A stretch of DNA of 64,000 bases from positions 62,001-126,000 of the forward strand of contig DAITBA010000011.1 of NCBI GenBank assembly GCA_036824005.1, written 5' to 3'. Below are positions 8,692 through 17,708 of the stretch, in pieces. This stretch comes from DAITBA01 sp036824005 (GTDB lineage: Bacteria > Pseudomonadota > Gammaproteobacteria > Burkholderiales > Rhodocyclaceae). A model generated the notes under the pieces. It worked only from the letters and a program-made list of their open reading frames with translations. It searched no databases and was not told where the DNA came from. Made by a program: the position numbers and the translations under genes. The stretch's first letter is position 1. Each line of letters opens with the position of its first letter.

Positions 8692-8729
8692 TTGTTTGGA
8701 GCCAAGGGCACTTATTATACTGCATTGCA
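8692..8729 (+). promoter_or_regulatory. possible promoter and third TGCANTGCA site upstream of the EamA gene
   Basis: A TTGTTT box (8692-8697) is 17 bases from TTATAC (8715-8720), a weak sigma-70 match pointing to the EamA gene. TGCATTGCA (8721-8729) immediately follows the -10, the same relative position as the phasin operator, so both divergent genes could share a regulator. Confidence 0.4.
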
Positions 8730-8756
8730 CTCAGTCCGCGCAGTGCCAACAAGGAA

Positions 8757-9638
8757 ATGATCCGGACGAATTCGGCGGCCACTCGAAGCGTGGCCGTTCC
8801 CGCGCTTTTTGTGTTGCTGTGGAGCACCGGGTTCATCGGTGCCAAGCTGGGCCTGCCCTACGCCGAGCCGCTATCCTTCCTTCTTCTTCGCTTTGTCTGC
8901 GTCCTAATCCTGCTAACGGCGCTCGCGCTTGGTCTGCGCCGCACCTGGCCGCGGCAGCCGGTACAGTACTGGCATTTGGCCGTGGCCGGCGCGCTGATCC
9001 ACGGTGGCTATCTTTCCGGCGTATTCGCCGCAATTCATCAGGGAATGTCAGCCGGTGTGGTAGCGCTGATCGTGGGCGTGCAGCCGCTGCTCACGGCCAT
9101 GTTGAGTGAAGCGATGGTCGGGGAGAAAGTGACGCCGCGCCAGTGGCTTGGATTTGCGCTGGGCTTTGGCGGGGTCGTCCTGGTGGTGTGGAACAAGCTG
9201 GGCCTGGGTGGCATCGACACCGCCGGGCTGATGCTGGCGGCCATGGCCCTGCTCAGCATTACCTTCGGGACTCTCTACCAGAAGCGCTTCTGTACCGAAA
9301 TGGATCTGTGGAGTGGCTCGGTGGTTCAGTTCGTCGCCGCAGCCCTAGTGTTGTTGCCGTTCGCGCTCGCCTTCGAGCAAATGGAAATACGCTGGACAGG
9401 CCAGTTCCTGTTTGCGCTGGGTTGGCTAATTCTCGTCCTGTCGTTGGGCGCGATTTCCCTGCTGCACCTGTTGATCAAACACGGCGCGGCGACGCGTGTG
9501 TCCGCGCTGTTCTATCTGACGCCGCCGACCACCGCGCTGCTGGCCTACTTGATTTTCGATGAGCGTCTGGCGCCTCTTGCCCTGGCCGGGATGGCGCTTT
9601 CGGCATTCGGCGTCTGGCTGGCGGTGAGCCGGCGCTAA
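8757..9638 (+). CDS. EamA/DMT-family transporter
   Basis: The 293-residue protein has about ten hydrophobic helices in two repeated EamA halves; the first begins PALFVLLWSTGFIGAKLGLP near residue 13, the second around residue 150. Length fits the drug/metabolite transporter family (about 300). The ATG at 8757 follows AAGGA with almost no spacing; an in-frame GTG at 8790 is possible. Substrate is unknown; relatives export amino acids or small metabolites. It overlaps the convergent enoyl-CoA hydratase gene by four bases at the 3' ends. Confidence 0.85.
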   Translation: MIRTNSAATRSVAVPALFVLLWSTGFIGAKLGLPYAEPLSFLLLRFVCVLILLTALALGLRRTWPRQPVQYWHLAVAGALIHGGYLSGVFAAIHQGMSAGVVALIVGVQPLLTAMLSEAMVGEKVTPRQWLGFALGFGGVVLVVWNKLGLGGIDTAGLMLAAMALLSITFGTLYQKRFCTEMDLWSGSVVQFVAAALVLLPFALAFEQMEIRWTGQFLFALGWLILVLSLGAISLLHLLIKHGAATRVSALFYLTPPTTALLAYLIFDERLAPLALAGMALSAFGVWLAVSRR

Positions 9639-10420
9639 CGGTTCTTGAAAGCGGGCTTGCGCTTTTCGGCGAAGGCCGCCATGCCTTCCTTCTGATCCGC
9701 CAGCGCGAACGCCGCGTGAAAGGCGCGACGCTCGAACAGCATGCCCTCCGCGAGAGAACCTTCGAAGGCGCGATTGACCGACTCCTTGACCATCATCACC
9801 ACCGGCGCCGAGAAGCTGGCGATTCTGTCGGCGGTGGCAATTGCGTCCTCGACCAGCTTGTCCGTGGGGACGATGCGGCTCACCAGGCCGGCACGCTCGG
9901 CTTCGGCAGCATCCATCATGCGTGCAGTCAGGCACATCTCCATGGCCTTGGACTTGCCGACGGCGCGCGGCAGTCGCTGGGTGCCCCCGGCACCGGGAAG
10001 GACGCCGAGTTTGATCTCGGGCTGCCCGAACTGGGCGTTCTCTGCCGCCAAGATGAAGTCGCACATCATTGCCAGCTCACAACCACCGCCGAGGGCATAG
10101 CCGGCGACCGCGGCGATCACCGGCTTGCGGCAGGTCTTGACGCGCTCCCAGTTGCGGGTGATGTAGTCGGTCAGATAGACGTCCATGTAATCCCAGCTCT
10201 TCATGGCCTGGATGTCGGCGCCCGCGGCGAAAGCCTTCTCCGAGCCGGTGATGATCACCGCGCCAATGCCGTCGTCGGCCTCGAATGCGTCCAGCGCCGC
10301 CTTGAGCTCGTTCATCAGCGCGTCGTTGAGGGCGTTGAGCGCCGCGGGCCGGTTCAGCGTGATCAGGCCGACGCGTCCGCCTGTGCCTTTGCGCTCGATG
10401 ATGATGTTTTCGTAGGTCAT
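9635..10420 (-). CDS. enoyl-CoA hydratase
   Basis: The 261-residue crotonase-fold protein has the oxyanion-hole segment AFAAGADIQAM (about residues 63-73), the GGGCELAMMCD segment containing the first catalytic glutamate, and QPEIKLGVLPGAGGTQRL with the second. Both glutamates are present, so it should be a true hydratase of 2-enoyl-CoA, in fatty-acid or aromatic acyl-CoA degradation. It follows lptA by five bases on the same strand, in the position usually occupied by lptB, so it may be co-transcribed with the LPS genes without a functional link. Confidence 0.92.
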   Translation of the reverse strand: MTYENIIIERKGTGGRVGLITLNRPAALNALNDALMNELKAALDAFEADDGIGAVIITGSEKAFAAGADIQAMKSWDYMDVYLTDYITRNWERVKTCRKPVIAAVAGYALGGGCELAMMCDFILAAENAQFGQPEIKLGVLPGAGGTQRLPRAVGKSKAMEMCLTARMMDAAEAERAGLVSRIVPTDKLVEDAIATADRIASFSAPVVMMVKESVNRAFEGSLAEGMLFERRAFHAAFALADQKEGMAAFAEKRKPAFKNR

Positions 10421-10425
10421 GATGA

Positions 10426-11055
10426 TTACTCCTGGCGTGGGCTGCTTACGGTCGGCGAGGCCTTGAGCGGTGCCACCGTCTTGCTTTCCGCCGCTCGCGG
10501 TGCGTCAGCGCCCTTGGCCGCATCCTTGTTGCGCGGCTGGATGACGGCACGCACCCGACCGCCGCTGGCGGCGGCCGCGGTGGCATTCGGACCGCTCGTG
10601 ACGAGATAGTTCTCGGTGACACCGTCATAGCGGATGTACTGGCCGCGCACTTCATCCTGGCCGCTCTTAACAAAGGCGCGGACGAAAAACTCGGTCCTTT
10701 CGGTGCGGTTGTCGTGCTCGATGCGCTCGGCCTCGCCTTCAAGGTACTCATCCTTGCCCTCGCGCTTCTCCCGAAAGCGCGCCAGCCCACCGGGGCCGGA
10801 ATAGGCAACACCCTTCTGGAAGCCCTCCGCGTCCTGGGTAACGACCAGCTTATCGGCGTTGAGAACCAGTGTGCCCTGCGTCAGCGTCACCCGGCCCTCG
10901 AGAACATGGACTTTGTTGCGATCGTCGACCGTTATCTTGTCCGCCTCGAGGTTGATCGGTTTCTGGCGATCGGCCCGTTCTGCAAGGCAGGACGCCGACC
11001 AGATGGTGAGAACCATTGCTGCCGCGCAGCGCTGGGGGAACTCAGATCGACGCAT
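10426..11055 (-). CDS. lptA: LPS transport periplasmic protein LptA
   Basis: The 209-residue protein has an N-terminal signal sequence (hydrophobic to about residue 25, ending SCLAERA) and the OstA/LptA beta-jellyroll pattern: PINLEADKITVDD, LEGRVTLTQGTLVLNADKL, then EYLEGEAERIEHD. LptA polymerises into the periplasmic bridge that moves LPS from LptC to LptD. It lies 17 bases after lptC. The Ala/Lys-rich tail after about residue 160 is longer than in E. coli LptA (185 residues). The usual next gene, lptB, is absent. Confidence 0.93.
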   Translation of the reverse strand: MRRSEFPQRCAAAMVLTIWSASCLAERADRQKPINLEADKITVDDRNKVHVLEGRVTLTQGTLVLNADKLVVTQDAEGFQKGVAYSGPGGLARFREKREGKDEYLEGEAERIEHDNRTERTEFFVRAFVKSGQDEVRGQYIRYDGVTENYLVTSGPNATAAAASGGRVRAVIQPRNKDAAKGADAPRAAESKTVAPLKASPTVSSPRQE

Positions 11056-11072
11056 GGATGTTTCCCGTTCGA

Positions 11073-11642
11073 CTATTGGTTGCGGTAAATGATGCCGTGG
11101 ACATTGCTCAGCAGCTTGTAGACCTGGGCTGCGCTGTCCAGCTCCATGCCGACGCCGTGGATCACTGTCTTGCCCTGCACGATCTTCACAGGTTTGTCGG
11201 TAGCGGCGAAATCCTGATCCGGGTAAACCGACAACTCACTTGTCGTGAGGACCAGCTCCGGATCCTTGCGCGTCGCCTCGCGCACTGCGCGCACGTCGTC
11301 GACGAGCACCACTTCGTGACCATCCTTGCTGACATTGGCGTGCTTCGAGCTCAGGAACATCCGCTCCGGCCGGCCAAAGTAGGTGAGCCGCGGCCGCATC
11401 ACTTCGGTGGTTTCGTCGTCAGCGTAATGTAGCATCTTCTCTGCCACCAACGCGTACTGCAGCTTGCCCTGCGCATCCAGCGTGTGAGTGGTGAAGTTCT
11501 CGACGATGAAATCGGGATCGTGGCGTTGTTTGCCATCCCGTCGCGGTTCGTCAATACGCGTCGCGCGCTCCAGCCAGAATGTCAGCCCGGCGAGCAGCGT
11601 GAGTATGGCGAGCGGGAACAGGCTGTAGGAACGTGGTCGCAT
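11073..11642 (-). CDS. lptC: LPS export protein LptC
   Basis: The 189-residue protein has one N-terminal membrane anchor (about residues 5-23) and a periplasmic LptC domain with DFIVENFTTHTLDAQGKLQY and later strands ending GVGMELDSAAQVYKLLSNVH. LptC connects the LptBFG transporter to LptA. It sits in the order kdsD-kdsC-lptC-lptA, 12 bases after kdsC, as in most beta- and gammaproteobacteria. Confidence 0.92.
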   Translation of the reverse strand: MRPRSYSLFPLAILTLLAGLTFWLERATRIDEPRRDGKQRHDPDFIVENFTTHTLDAQGKLQYALVAEKMLHYADDETTEVMRPRLTYFGRPERMFLSSKHANVSKDGHEVVLVDDVRAVREATRKDPELVLTTSELSVYPDQDFAATDKPVKIVQGKTVIHGVGMELDSAAQVYKLLSNVHGIIYRNQ

Positions 11643-11654
11643 GGTCGGTGCGCA

Positions 11655-12179
11655 TCAGCCGGTATAGGGCGACAGCGCCGCTTCGAGCGTACCCTGCGCG
11701 CGCAGGATGAACTCGCACACCTCGCGCACGGCACCGCAGCCACCGCCTGCGCGGCTGACGTAGTCGACGCGGCGGCGTACCAGTTCGTGGCCGTCCGAAA
11801 CCGTCGCGGAAAATGCACAGGCGCGCAGCAGCGGCAGGTCCATCACGTCGTCGCCCATATAGCCGGCGTCGTCGATGGAAAGGCCGACCCTGGCGAGAAT
11901 GTCGACCATCGCGGCCAGCTTGTCGTCTGCACCCTGACGCACGTGCTCGATGCCGAGGTTTCGGGCGCGCAGTTCCACCACCTGGGAGCGACGCGCAGTG
12001 ATCACTGCCACCTGCACGCCGGCCGAGCGCAACAGCTTCATGCCTTGGCCGTCCTGGGTCGAGAAGGCTTTTATCTCCTCGCCACCCGGCGTGAAGTAGA
12101 GCGTGCCATCGGTCAGCACGCCGTCCACGTCGAAAGCCATGAGTTTCAGCCGCCCGGCACGGTCCGCGGCACGCATCAC
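11655..12179 (-). CDS. kdsC: 3-deoxy-D-manno-octulosonate 8-phosphate phosphatase KdsC
   Basis: The 174-residue HAD-family enzyme has motif I FDVDGVLTDG (residues 15-24), the KLLRSAGVQVAVITAR motif II region and motif III GYMGDDVMDLPLL. It hydrolyses KDO-8-phosphate to KDO for lipid A-core synthesis. It overlaps the kdsD stop by four bases (ATGA), indicating translational coupling. Length is slightly shorter than E. coli KdsC (188). Confidence 0.95.
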   Translation of the reverse strand: MMRAADRAGRLKLMAFDVDGVLTDGTLYFTPGGEEIKAFSTQDGQGMKLLRSAGVQVAVITARRSQVVELRARNLGIEHVRQGADDKLAAMVDILARVGLSIDDAGYMGDDVMDLPLLRACAFSATVSDGHELVRRRVDYVSRAGGGCGAVREVCEFILRAQGTLEAALSPYTG

Positions 12180-13159
12180 ATCACCTTTGCCCGCAACAGA
12201 TCGTGCGTGTTGAGGGCGCCGACAAGCTCCAATGCGGCGTCCACCACGAGGATCTGGTTGATCCGATATTGCTCCATCATTTCCACGGCCTCGACGGCGA
12301 GGGCGTCCGGTCGTATCGTTCGCGGATTTCGCGTCATGACCTGCGCGATGGGCGTGCCCCGGAGGTCGGCGACGCGGTCGATGGCGCGCCGCAGGTCGCC
12401 ATCGGTGAAGATGCCGGCGATGCTGCGATTCGCCGCCAGCACGGCCGTCATACCCATTCCGCCGCGCGTCATCACGAGCAGCGCCTGCGCCATGGTGGCA
12501 TCCTCGGTGACTGTCGGCACGTCCTGACCGCTGCGCATGACGTCGCGCACGTGGGTCAGCAGGCGTCGGCCAAGCGTTCCGCCTGGGTGCGAGCGCGCGA
12601 AATCATCTGCGCCGAAGCCGCGCGCGTCAAGCAACGCCACGGCTAGCGCATCGCCCAGCGCCAGCGCCGCCGTTGTGCTGGCGGTGGGCGCAAGGTTGAG
12701 GGGGCAGGCTTCCTCCTTGACACGGCCGTCGAGATGCACGTCCGCCTCGCGGGCGAGTGAGGAATCGGCGTTGCCCGTGAGTGTGATTAGCTTGCCTCCC
12801 TGGCGCTTGACCAACGGCACAATGCTCAGCAACTCCTCACTTTCGCCGGAGTTGGACAAGGCGATGAGGACATCCTCCCGTGTGATCATGCCCAGATCGC
12901 CGTGATTCGCCTCGGCGGCGTGGACAAAGTAAGCCGGCGTGCCGGTGCTGGCGAGTGTTGCGGCGATCTTACGCGCGACATGCCCGGACTTGCCGATGCC
13001 GCTGACGATGACCCGTCCGCGGCAGCCCAGTATGAGATCGATGGCGCGCAGGAAACTCTCGTCGAGGCGCTCCGCCAGCGCGGCAACGGCGTCCGCCTCG
13101 ATGCGCAGGACGCGCCGCGCCAGATCGAGCGCGGCCGCAGAGGCGCGAGTTTGGTTCAT
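12176..13159 (-). CDS. kdsD: arabinose-5-phosphate isomerase KdsD
   Basis: The 327-residue protein has an N-terminal SIS domain (GRVIVSGIGKSGHVARKIAA, about residues 46-65; HGDLGMI; ALSNSGESEELL) and two C-terminal CBS repeats (from about residues 205 and 270). It interconverts ribulose-5-phosphate and arabinose-5-phosphate, the first dedicated step to KDO. The ATG at 13159 gives the E. coli length (328). The gene is divergent from the Kef-type antiporter gene and leads the kdsD-kdsC-lptC-lptA run. Confidence 0.95.
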   Translation of the reverse strand: MNQTRASAAALDLARRVLRIEADAVAALAERLDESFLRAIDLILGCRGRVIVSGIGKSGHVARKIAATLASTGTPAYFVHAAEANHGDLGMITREDVLIALSNSGESEELLSIVPLVKRQGGKLITLTGNADSSLAREADVHLDGRVKEEACPLNLAPTASTTAALALGDALAVALLDARGFGADDFARSHPGGTLGRRLLTHVRDVMRSGQDVPTVTEDATMAQALLVMTRGGMGMTAVLAANRSIAGIFTDGDLRRAIDRVADLRGTPIAQVMTRNPRTIRPDALAVEAVEMMEQYRINQILVVDAALELVGALNTHDLLRAKVM

Positions 13160-13189
13160 GGCATCGATACGGTTATCATGCGGCGACGA

Positions 13190-13198
13190 AGTATAGCA
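13190..13198 (-). promoter_or_regulatory. extended -10 promoter candidate for kdsD
   Basis: Minus-strand TGCTATACT matches the extended -10 form (TG-n-TATAAT) 31 bases upstream of the kdsD ATG. No good -35 box is seen at the right distance. Confidence 0.45.
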
Positions 13199-13226
13199 AA
13201 CCCTTCGGCGCGCTTCCTGGCCCTCC

Positions 13227-15200
13227 ATGGCGAACACGCTCGAACTCGTTTTGGTTCTGCTCGCCGCCGCCGTGATCGTGGTGGTGCTATTCCGTTCGCT
13301 CAATCTGCCACCCATTCTCGGCTATCTCATCGTCGGCACGGCCATCGGCCCCCATGCGCTGAATTGGTTGCCCGATAGCACCGACACGCGGCACCTGGCA
13401 GAGTTCGGTGTGGTGTTTCTGATGTTCTCGATCGGTCTTGAGTTTTCGCTGCCCAAGCTGTTCAGCATGAAGCGCATCGTCTTCGGCCTGGGACTTGCCC
13501 AGGTCGTCCTTACATCGGCGGCAGTGATGATCGCGGCGCTGACGCTGGGAATTGCATGGCAGGGCGCGCTGGCGCTGGGCGGCGTGCTGGCGATGTCCTC
13601 CACAGCCGTCCTGTCCAAGGTGCTGGTCGAGCGCATGGAGCTCGATTCGGCTCACGGGCGCGAGATCATGGGCGTGCTTCTGTTCCAGGACTTGGCAGTG
13701 GTGCCATTCCTGGTCCTCATCCCGGCTTTCTCGGTGGGCACCGGAGGTCTTGCCAGCGTACTGGCGTTGGCGGCGTTGAAAGCAGCGGTGGCGCTGGCGC
13801 TGATACTGTATTTTGGTCCGCGGCTCATGCGTGCGTGGTTCTTCGTCGTTGCTCGCCGTCGCTCTGCCGAGTTGTTCATGCTCAATGTGCTGTTGATTAC
13901 CCTGGGCCTGGCGTTTCTCACCCAATTGGCCGGACTGTCGTTGGCCCTGGGCGCGTTTCTGGCGGGGATGCTGATCTCCGAGACCGAGTACCGCTACCAG
14001 GTCGAGGAGGACATAAAGCCCTTCCGCGATGTTCTCCTGGGTCTGTTCTTCATCACCGTTGGCATGCTGCTCGACCCTCGCCTGGTTCTCCACGAATTGC
14101 TGTGGGTGCTGCTGACGTTGGTACTGCTTCTGCTCGGTAAGTTTGCCCTGATCGCCGCTTTGTCACGTCGGTTCGGCACCATGCCGGGCACGGCGCTGCG
14201 CGTTGGCCTGTGGCTGTGCGCGGGCGGCGAATTCGGCTTCGTCATGCTGTCGCAGGTCGACCGTGCCGAACTGCTGCCACCTACGACGGTCCAGATTGTT
14301 CTCGCCGCGCTTGTCCTGTCGTTGCTCCTTGCACCGCTGCTCGCGCAGTATGCCGACCGGATCGTGCTTCGGCTCGTGCCCTCGGAGTGGTTGCTGCGTT
14401 CCATGCAACTGACCAGCATCGCCGCACAGTCCATGTTCATCGACCGCCACGCAATCCTGTGCGGTTATGGGCGCAATGGCCAGTACATGGGGCGCTTCCT
14501 CGACCAGGAGGGTATTCCTTATATCGCGCTTGATCTTGACCCGGAGCGCGTGCGCGAAGCGGCGGCGGCTGGCGAGACAGTTGTCTTCGGCGACGCTGCA
14601 CGGCGCGAAGCGCTCATAGCGGCCGGAATCGGCCGCGCCGCCGTGCTCGTGATCACCTACGCCGACACACCGTCGGCATTGCGGGTGATGAATCTCGTTC
14701 ATCAGCTGCGACCCGATCTTCCCGTCATCGTGCGCACCGCGGACGAAACCGATTACGACGTACTCAGTCGCGCTGGGGCAACTGAAGTCGTGCCCGAGTC
14801 ACTAGAATCCTCTATCATGCTCGCCTCGCACGCGCTGGTTCTGCTGGGCGTGCCACTGAACCGGGTCTTGAGGCGGATCCGCGCGATGCGCGGCCAGCGC
14901 TACCATCTACTGCGCGGCATCTATCGAGGCGGGGAGCATCTGGCCGAGGAGGGGTCTCAGGATCTGCACCCGGCGCGGCTGCATTCCGTCGTTCTGGCAG
15001 CCGGCGCTTACGCCATCGGCCGCACCATTGCCGAACTCGGCATTCTTGACTTGGGTATGGAAGTCAGTGCGATCCGACGCAACAGGCAGCGCCAGCTTGA
15101 TCCGGGGCCGCAGACGCGCTTCGAGGCTGATGATGTCGTTGTTCTACTGGGCACACCCGAGCAGTTGGCGCGGGCCGAGGAGAAGCTTCTGAAGGGGTGA
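13227..15200 (+). CDS. CPA2-family Kef-type cation:proton antiporter with RCK domain
   Basis: The 657-residue protein has an N-terminal Na/H exchanger domain of about twelve helices (residues 1-385; conserved GYLIVGTAIGP, FQDLAVVP and LALGAFLAGMLISE), an RCK-N/NAD-binding domain (ILCGYGRNGQYMGRFL near residue 411) and an RCK-C domain at the end (from about 570). This is the KefB/KefC/YbaL layout: potassium or other monovalent cation efflux in exchange for protons under nucleotide control. Which subgroup is not resolved, so no symbol is given. The start lies 67 bases from the divergent kdsD. Confidence 0.9.
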   Translation: MANTLELVLVLLAAAVIVVVLFRSLNLPPILGYLIVGTAIGPHALNWLPDSTDTRHLAEFGVVFLMFSIGLEFSLPKLFSMKRIVFGLGLAQVVLTSAAVMIAALTLGIAWQGALALGGVLAMSSTAVLSKVLVERMELDSAHGREIMGVLLFQDLAVVPFLVLIPAFSVGTGGLASVLALAALKAAVALALILYFGPRLMRAWFFVVARRRSAELFMLNVLLITLGLAFLTQLAGLSLALGAFLAGMLISETEYRYQVEEDIKPFRDVLLGLFFITVGMLLDPRLVLHELLWVLLTLVLLLLGKFALIAALSRRFGTMPGTALRVGLWLCAGGEFGFVMLSQVDRAELLPPTTVQIVLAALVLSLLLAPLLAQYADRIVLRLVPSEWLLRSMQLTSIAAQSMFIDRHAILCGYGRNGQYMGRFLDQEGIPYIALDLDPERVREAAAAGETVVFGDAARREALIAAGIGRAAVLVITYADTPSALRVMNLVHQLRPDLPVIVRTADETDYDVLSRAGATEVVPESLESSIMLASHALVLLGVPLNRVLRRIRAMRGQRYHLLRGIYRGGEHLAEEGSQDLHPARLHSVVLAAGAYAIGRTIAELGILDLGMEVSAIRRNRQRQLDPGPQTRFEADDVVVLLGTPEQLARAEEKLLKG

Positions 15201-15254
15201 CTGCTTGTGGCCGGCTTCGGGCGAGCCGCATGATGAACGCTGCGTGATGAATCC

Positions 15255-15935
15255 CTAAAAGGCGAAGCAGACAGTGTAGGAATCGCCGTCGGTGATGGCG
15301 TTTGCTGCCGCAGGCGCTGCCGAGGTGCCTGGAACGAAGGGATCTGGCATGTTTGTCTGCAGCACGGCGCGCATCGAACCGGTGTTCGGTTGGCCGTCGT
15401 CCAGGGTTTGATCGAGTTGCCGTACGAACCGGCCCTGAATGGCGTTTGAACAGACGATGTATGTGCCCGTCATCCCGGCAATGGGCGGGTTTGCAGCGCC
15501 CTGTATGCCGATTCTTCCGCCGTCGGTATTGCGCGCAATGTATGGATCGCCGTCGGCGTAGGCAGCGCCGAACGTCGTTGCGCCCGCTGCGAGGTTGGCA
15601 AGCCGAACATGCTGCCAGAACAACCAGGACTCGTCGGTCAGCGTTCGCGTGTTCCAGCCGCCGTTGATGACGCCATTGCCTTGCGCGCCGGCCGGGGTCG
15701 TGGCGTTGTTTGCACCGTTGATGTGAGCATTTGCGGCGGGATCGTCACCCGGCAGAGCCCGGAAGCGATCCTGGTAACCATACACGAACAGGGGAATGGT
15801 CCGGAAATCCTGGGCGAAGTTCTTGACCTTCGCGCTGTTGATCAGTTCCTGGCCCTTGAGCACGCCGCCCAGGAGCAAGCCGATGATAACCAGGACGATT
15901 GCGATCTCGACCAAAGTGAAGCCGGACTGTCGCAT
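15255..15935 (-). CDS. type IV prepilin-like protein
   Basis: The 226-residue protein begins with a short basic leader and a class III prepilin peptidase site: QSG|FTLVEIAIVLVIIGLLLG, with Glu at mature position 5. The globular part has several short Gly/Asn/Ala-rich loops and two cysteines (YIVCSNA and the C-terminal YTVCFAF), which may form the pilin disulfide loop. The ATG at 15935 follows GGGAGAG; a TTG at 15941 is the alternative. It is transcribed in the same direction as the MSHA-type cluster but separated by the cyclase gene and a 285-base gap, so it probably has its own promoter. It may be the major pilin or an accessory pilin. Confidence 0.85.
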   Translation of the reverse strand: MRQSGFTLVEIAIVLVIIGLLLGGVLKGQELINSAKVKNFAQDFRTIPLFVYGYQDRFRALPGDDPAANAHINGANNATTPAGAQGNGVINGGWNTRTLTDESWLFWQHVRLANLAAGATTFGAAYADGDPYIARNTDGGRIGIQGAANPPIAGMTGTYIVCSNAIQGRFVRQLDQTLDDGQPNTGSMRAVLQTNMPDPFVPGTSAAPAAANAITDGDSYTVCFAF

Positions 15936-16220
15936 TCTCAAGGTTCTCTCCCGCGTGTGGCCAACTGTGTGCAGGAAAGCACGATACCAGCCGGCATGCG
16001 CCAGTTGGGCGGCAATATTTCACAGAAGCGCGGCAGCCGAACGGGAGTGCTGCTGGCGCCCGTCGTGGTTCGGACCGGAATGACAATGCGATGCGAGTCG
16101 GTGATCCGAGGAGCACGCGGGAGGGTCGGGTAGGCCCCAATTGCGTCCGGTCAGTGCGTACGTGTACGGCCGACGCCGCGGGGGGGACGTGATCCGGACG
16201 GAGAGCCGGGCAACGTTATG

Positions 16221-17537
16221 CTAACAGGCGGCTGCGATCGGCATTGATCCGCCGCTAAAGCGGATCGGGGTCTTCTTTCCGGCGAGCCGGTAGACGGTCA
16301 TCGTACCCTTGCCCTTGAAGACGAGCGCCTGCGGATCGAAGAAATCGAAGCGGTCCCGCAGGCGGCGATAGGTGGCGGCATCGACTTGGATCATGCCGGG
16401 AACACCCTCTGATGTGATGCGGCTGGCAGTGTTCACCGTGTCGCCCCAGAGGTCGTAGATGAACTTGTTGCGCCCGACGACGCCCGCTACGACCGGTCCT
16501 GTGCTGATGCCGATGCGGATCTCCAGGCGCGCGGAATTCACCGACGTGTCATTGCGAAGCAGCTCGCGCATGGCAACCGCCATTTCGGCGACCGCGTCGC
16601 AGTAGTCGGGGCGCTCGTTGTTGAGGCCGCCCGCGACCATGTAGGCATCACCGATGGTCTTGATCTTCTCGAGACCGAACTTTTCAGCCAGCTCGTCGAA
16701 CGAAGAAAAGATGCGGTTGAGCATTGCAAACACCTGGGTCGGGGTCATGCCCGCCGCAACCTGGGTGAAATTGACGATGTCGGCAAACATTACCGTGGCA
16801 TCGGCAAAGCCGTCGGCGATTGGTTGATTGCTGCGCTTGAGACGCTCGGCTACCGGGGCGGGCAGAACGTTTAGAAGCAGCCGCTCCGAACGTTCTTGTT
16901 CATCCTGGAGCAGCCGATGCGCTTCCTTCAACCGTGACTGCGTCTTGTCCTTCTCCTGGGCGGAAAACCTAAGCAGGAGATAGACAATCGTCGACACGGC
17001 AACGAAGTTCAAGGCGAAGAACACTATGCTAGTACGCACAGGGATCTGCTTGTTCAGGCTGCTGCCGACGTCTGCCAGGTAGTAGTCGAAAAAACCGGAA
17101 AGTACAACCAGAAACACATAGGCAAAGAACCACGCGATCGACTCGCGCACGCCGAGAAACAGAATGGACCCGATTGGCGCCAATAGCCCCCAAAGCACGA
17201 TGCCGCTGGCGGTTATGACGTTGCCGATGCTCCACTGCACGACGAACGGGAAGAACAAAAACAGACCGAGCTGGCTGACGCGGAAGAATGCGAAATTCCC
17301 GGTCTTCAGATAGACGGCAAGATTCGTGGCAAGCAGAATCTGGAACGCGAAGGGCAGCGTTGCGGACAGTTTCGGCCCCAGGCTCCAGTAGATGGCGAGC
17401 CAGAGCATCGAGGCAAGACTGACGAGGCCAGTCGCGAACATGAGCAGCGACTTGTTCAGTCGCAGCTCGTCGCTGTCTTGCGGGTCGATCCCGGCGTTCC
17501 GCAATCTTTCAAGGAACCCGGGTGATAGTCCGGCCAT
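16221..17537 (-). CDS. membrane-bound class III adenylate cyclase
   Basis: The 438-residue protein has about six N-terminal membrane helices (residues 28-195), a short coiled linker with the cyclase-transducer-like LLLNVLPAPVAERLK stretch (about 222-236) and a C-terminal guanylyl/adenylyl cyclase domain. Metal-binding aspartates lie in FADIVNFT (near 250) and IGDAYMVAGG (near 295). The specificity residues fit an adenylate cyclase: Lys in EKIKTIGDA and Asp in DLWGDTVNTASR. It probably makes cAMP from ATP in response to a membrane signal. The ATG at 17537 has a GGAG site. It lies between the pilus operon and a prepilin gene, all on one strand. Confidence 0.88.
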   Translation of the reverse strand: MAGLSPGFLERLRNAGIDPQDSDELRLNKSLLMFATGLVSLASMLWLAIYWSLGPKLSATLPFAFQILLATNLAVYLKTGNFAFFRVSQLGLFLFFPFVVQWSIGNVITASGIVLWGLLAPIGSILFLGVRESIAWFFAYVFLVVLSGFFDYYLADVGSSLNKQIPVRTSIVFFALNFVAVSTIVYLLLRFSAQEKDKTQSRLKEAHRLLQDEQERSERLLLNVLPAPVAERLKRSNQPIADGFADATVMFADIVNFTQVAAGMTPTQVFAMLNRIFSSFDELAEKFGLEKIKTIGDAYMVAGGLNNERPDYCDAVAEMAVAMRELLRNDTSVNSARLEIRIGISTGPVVAGVVGRNKFIYDLWGDTVNTASRITSEGVPGMIQVDAATYRRLRDRFDFFDPQALVFKGKGTMTVYRLAGKKTPIRFSGGSMPIAAAC

Positions 17538-17708
17538 CAAACTCTCCTGCATATACCCGAGGCATGACGCCTGCCGGCGCCGACAGGCTTGAATGCAGTG
17601 TGGCAAGAAGGGTGTCGGGGGTCAACAACACTTGGCGGATCATTGGGTTTAATCCCGGCTTAGGCCCATTCACCCATCAGGCTGAGCCGGCCGACCCCGG
17701 GCGCGGGG

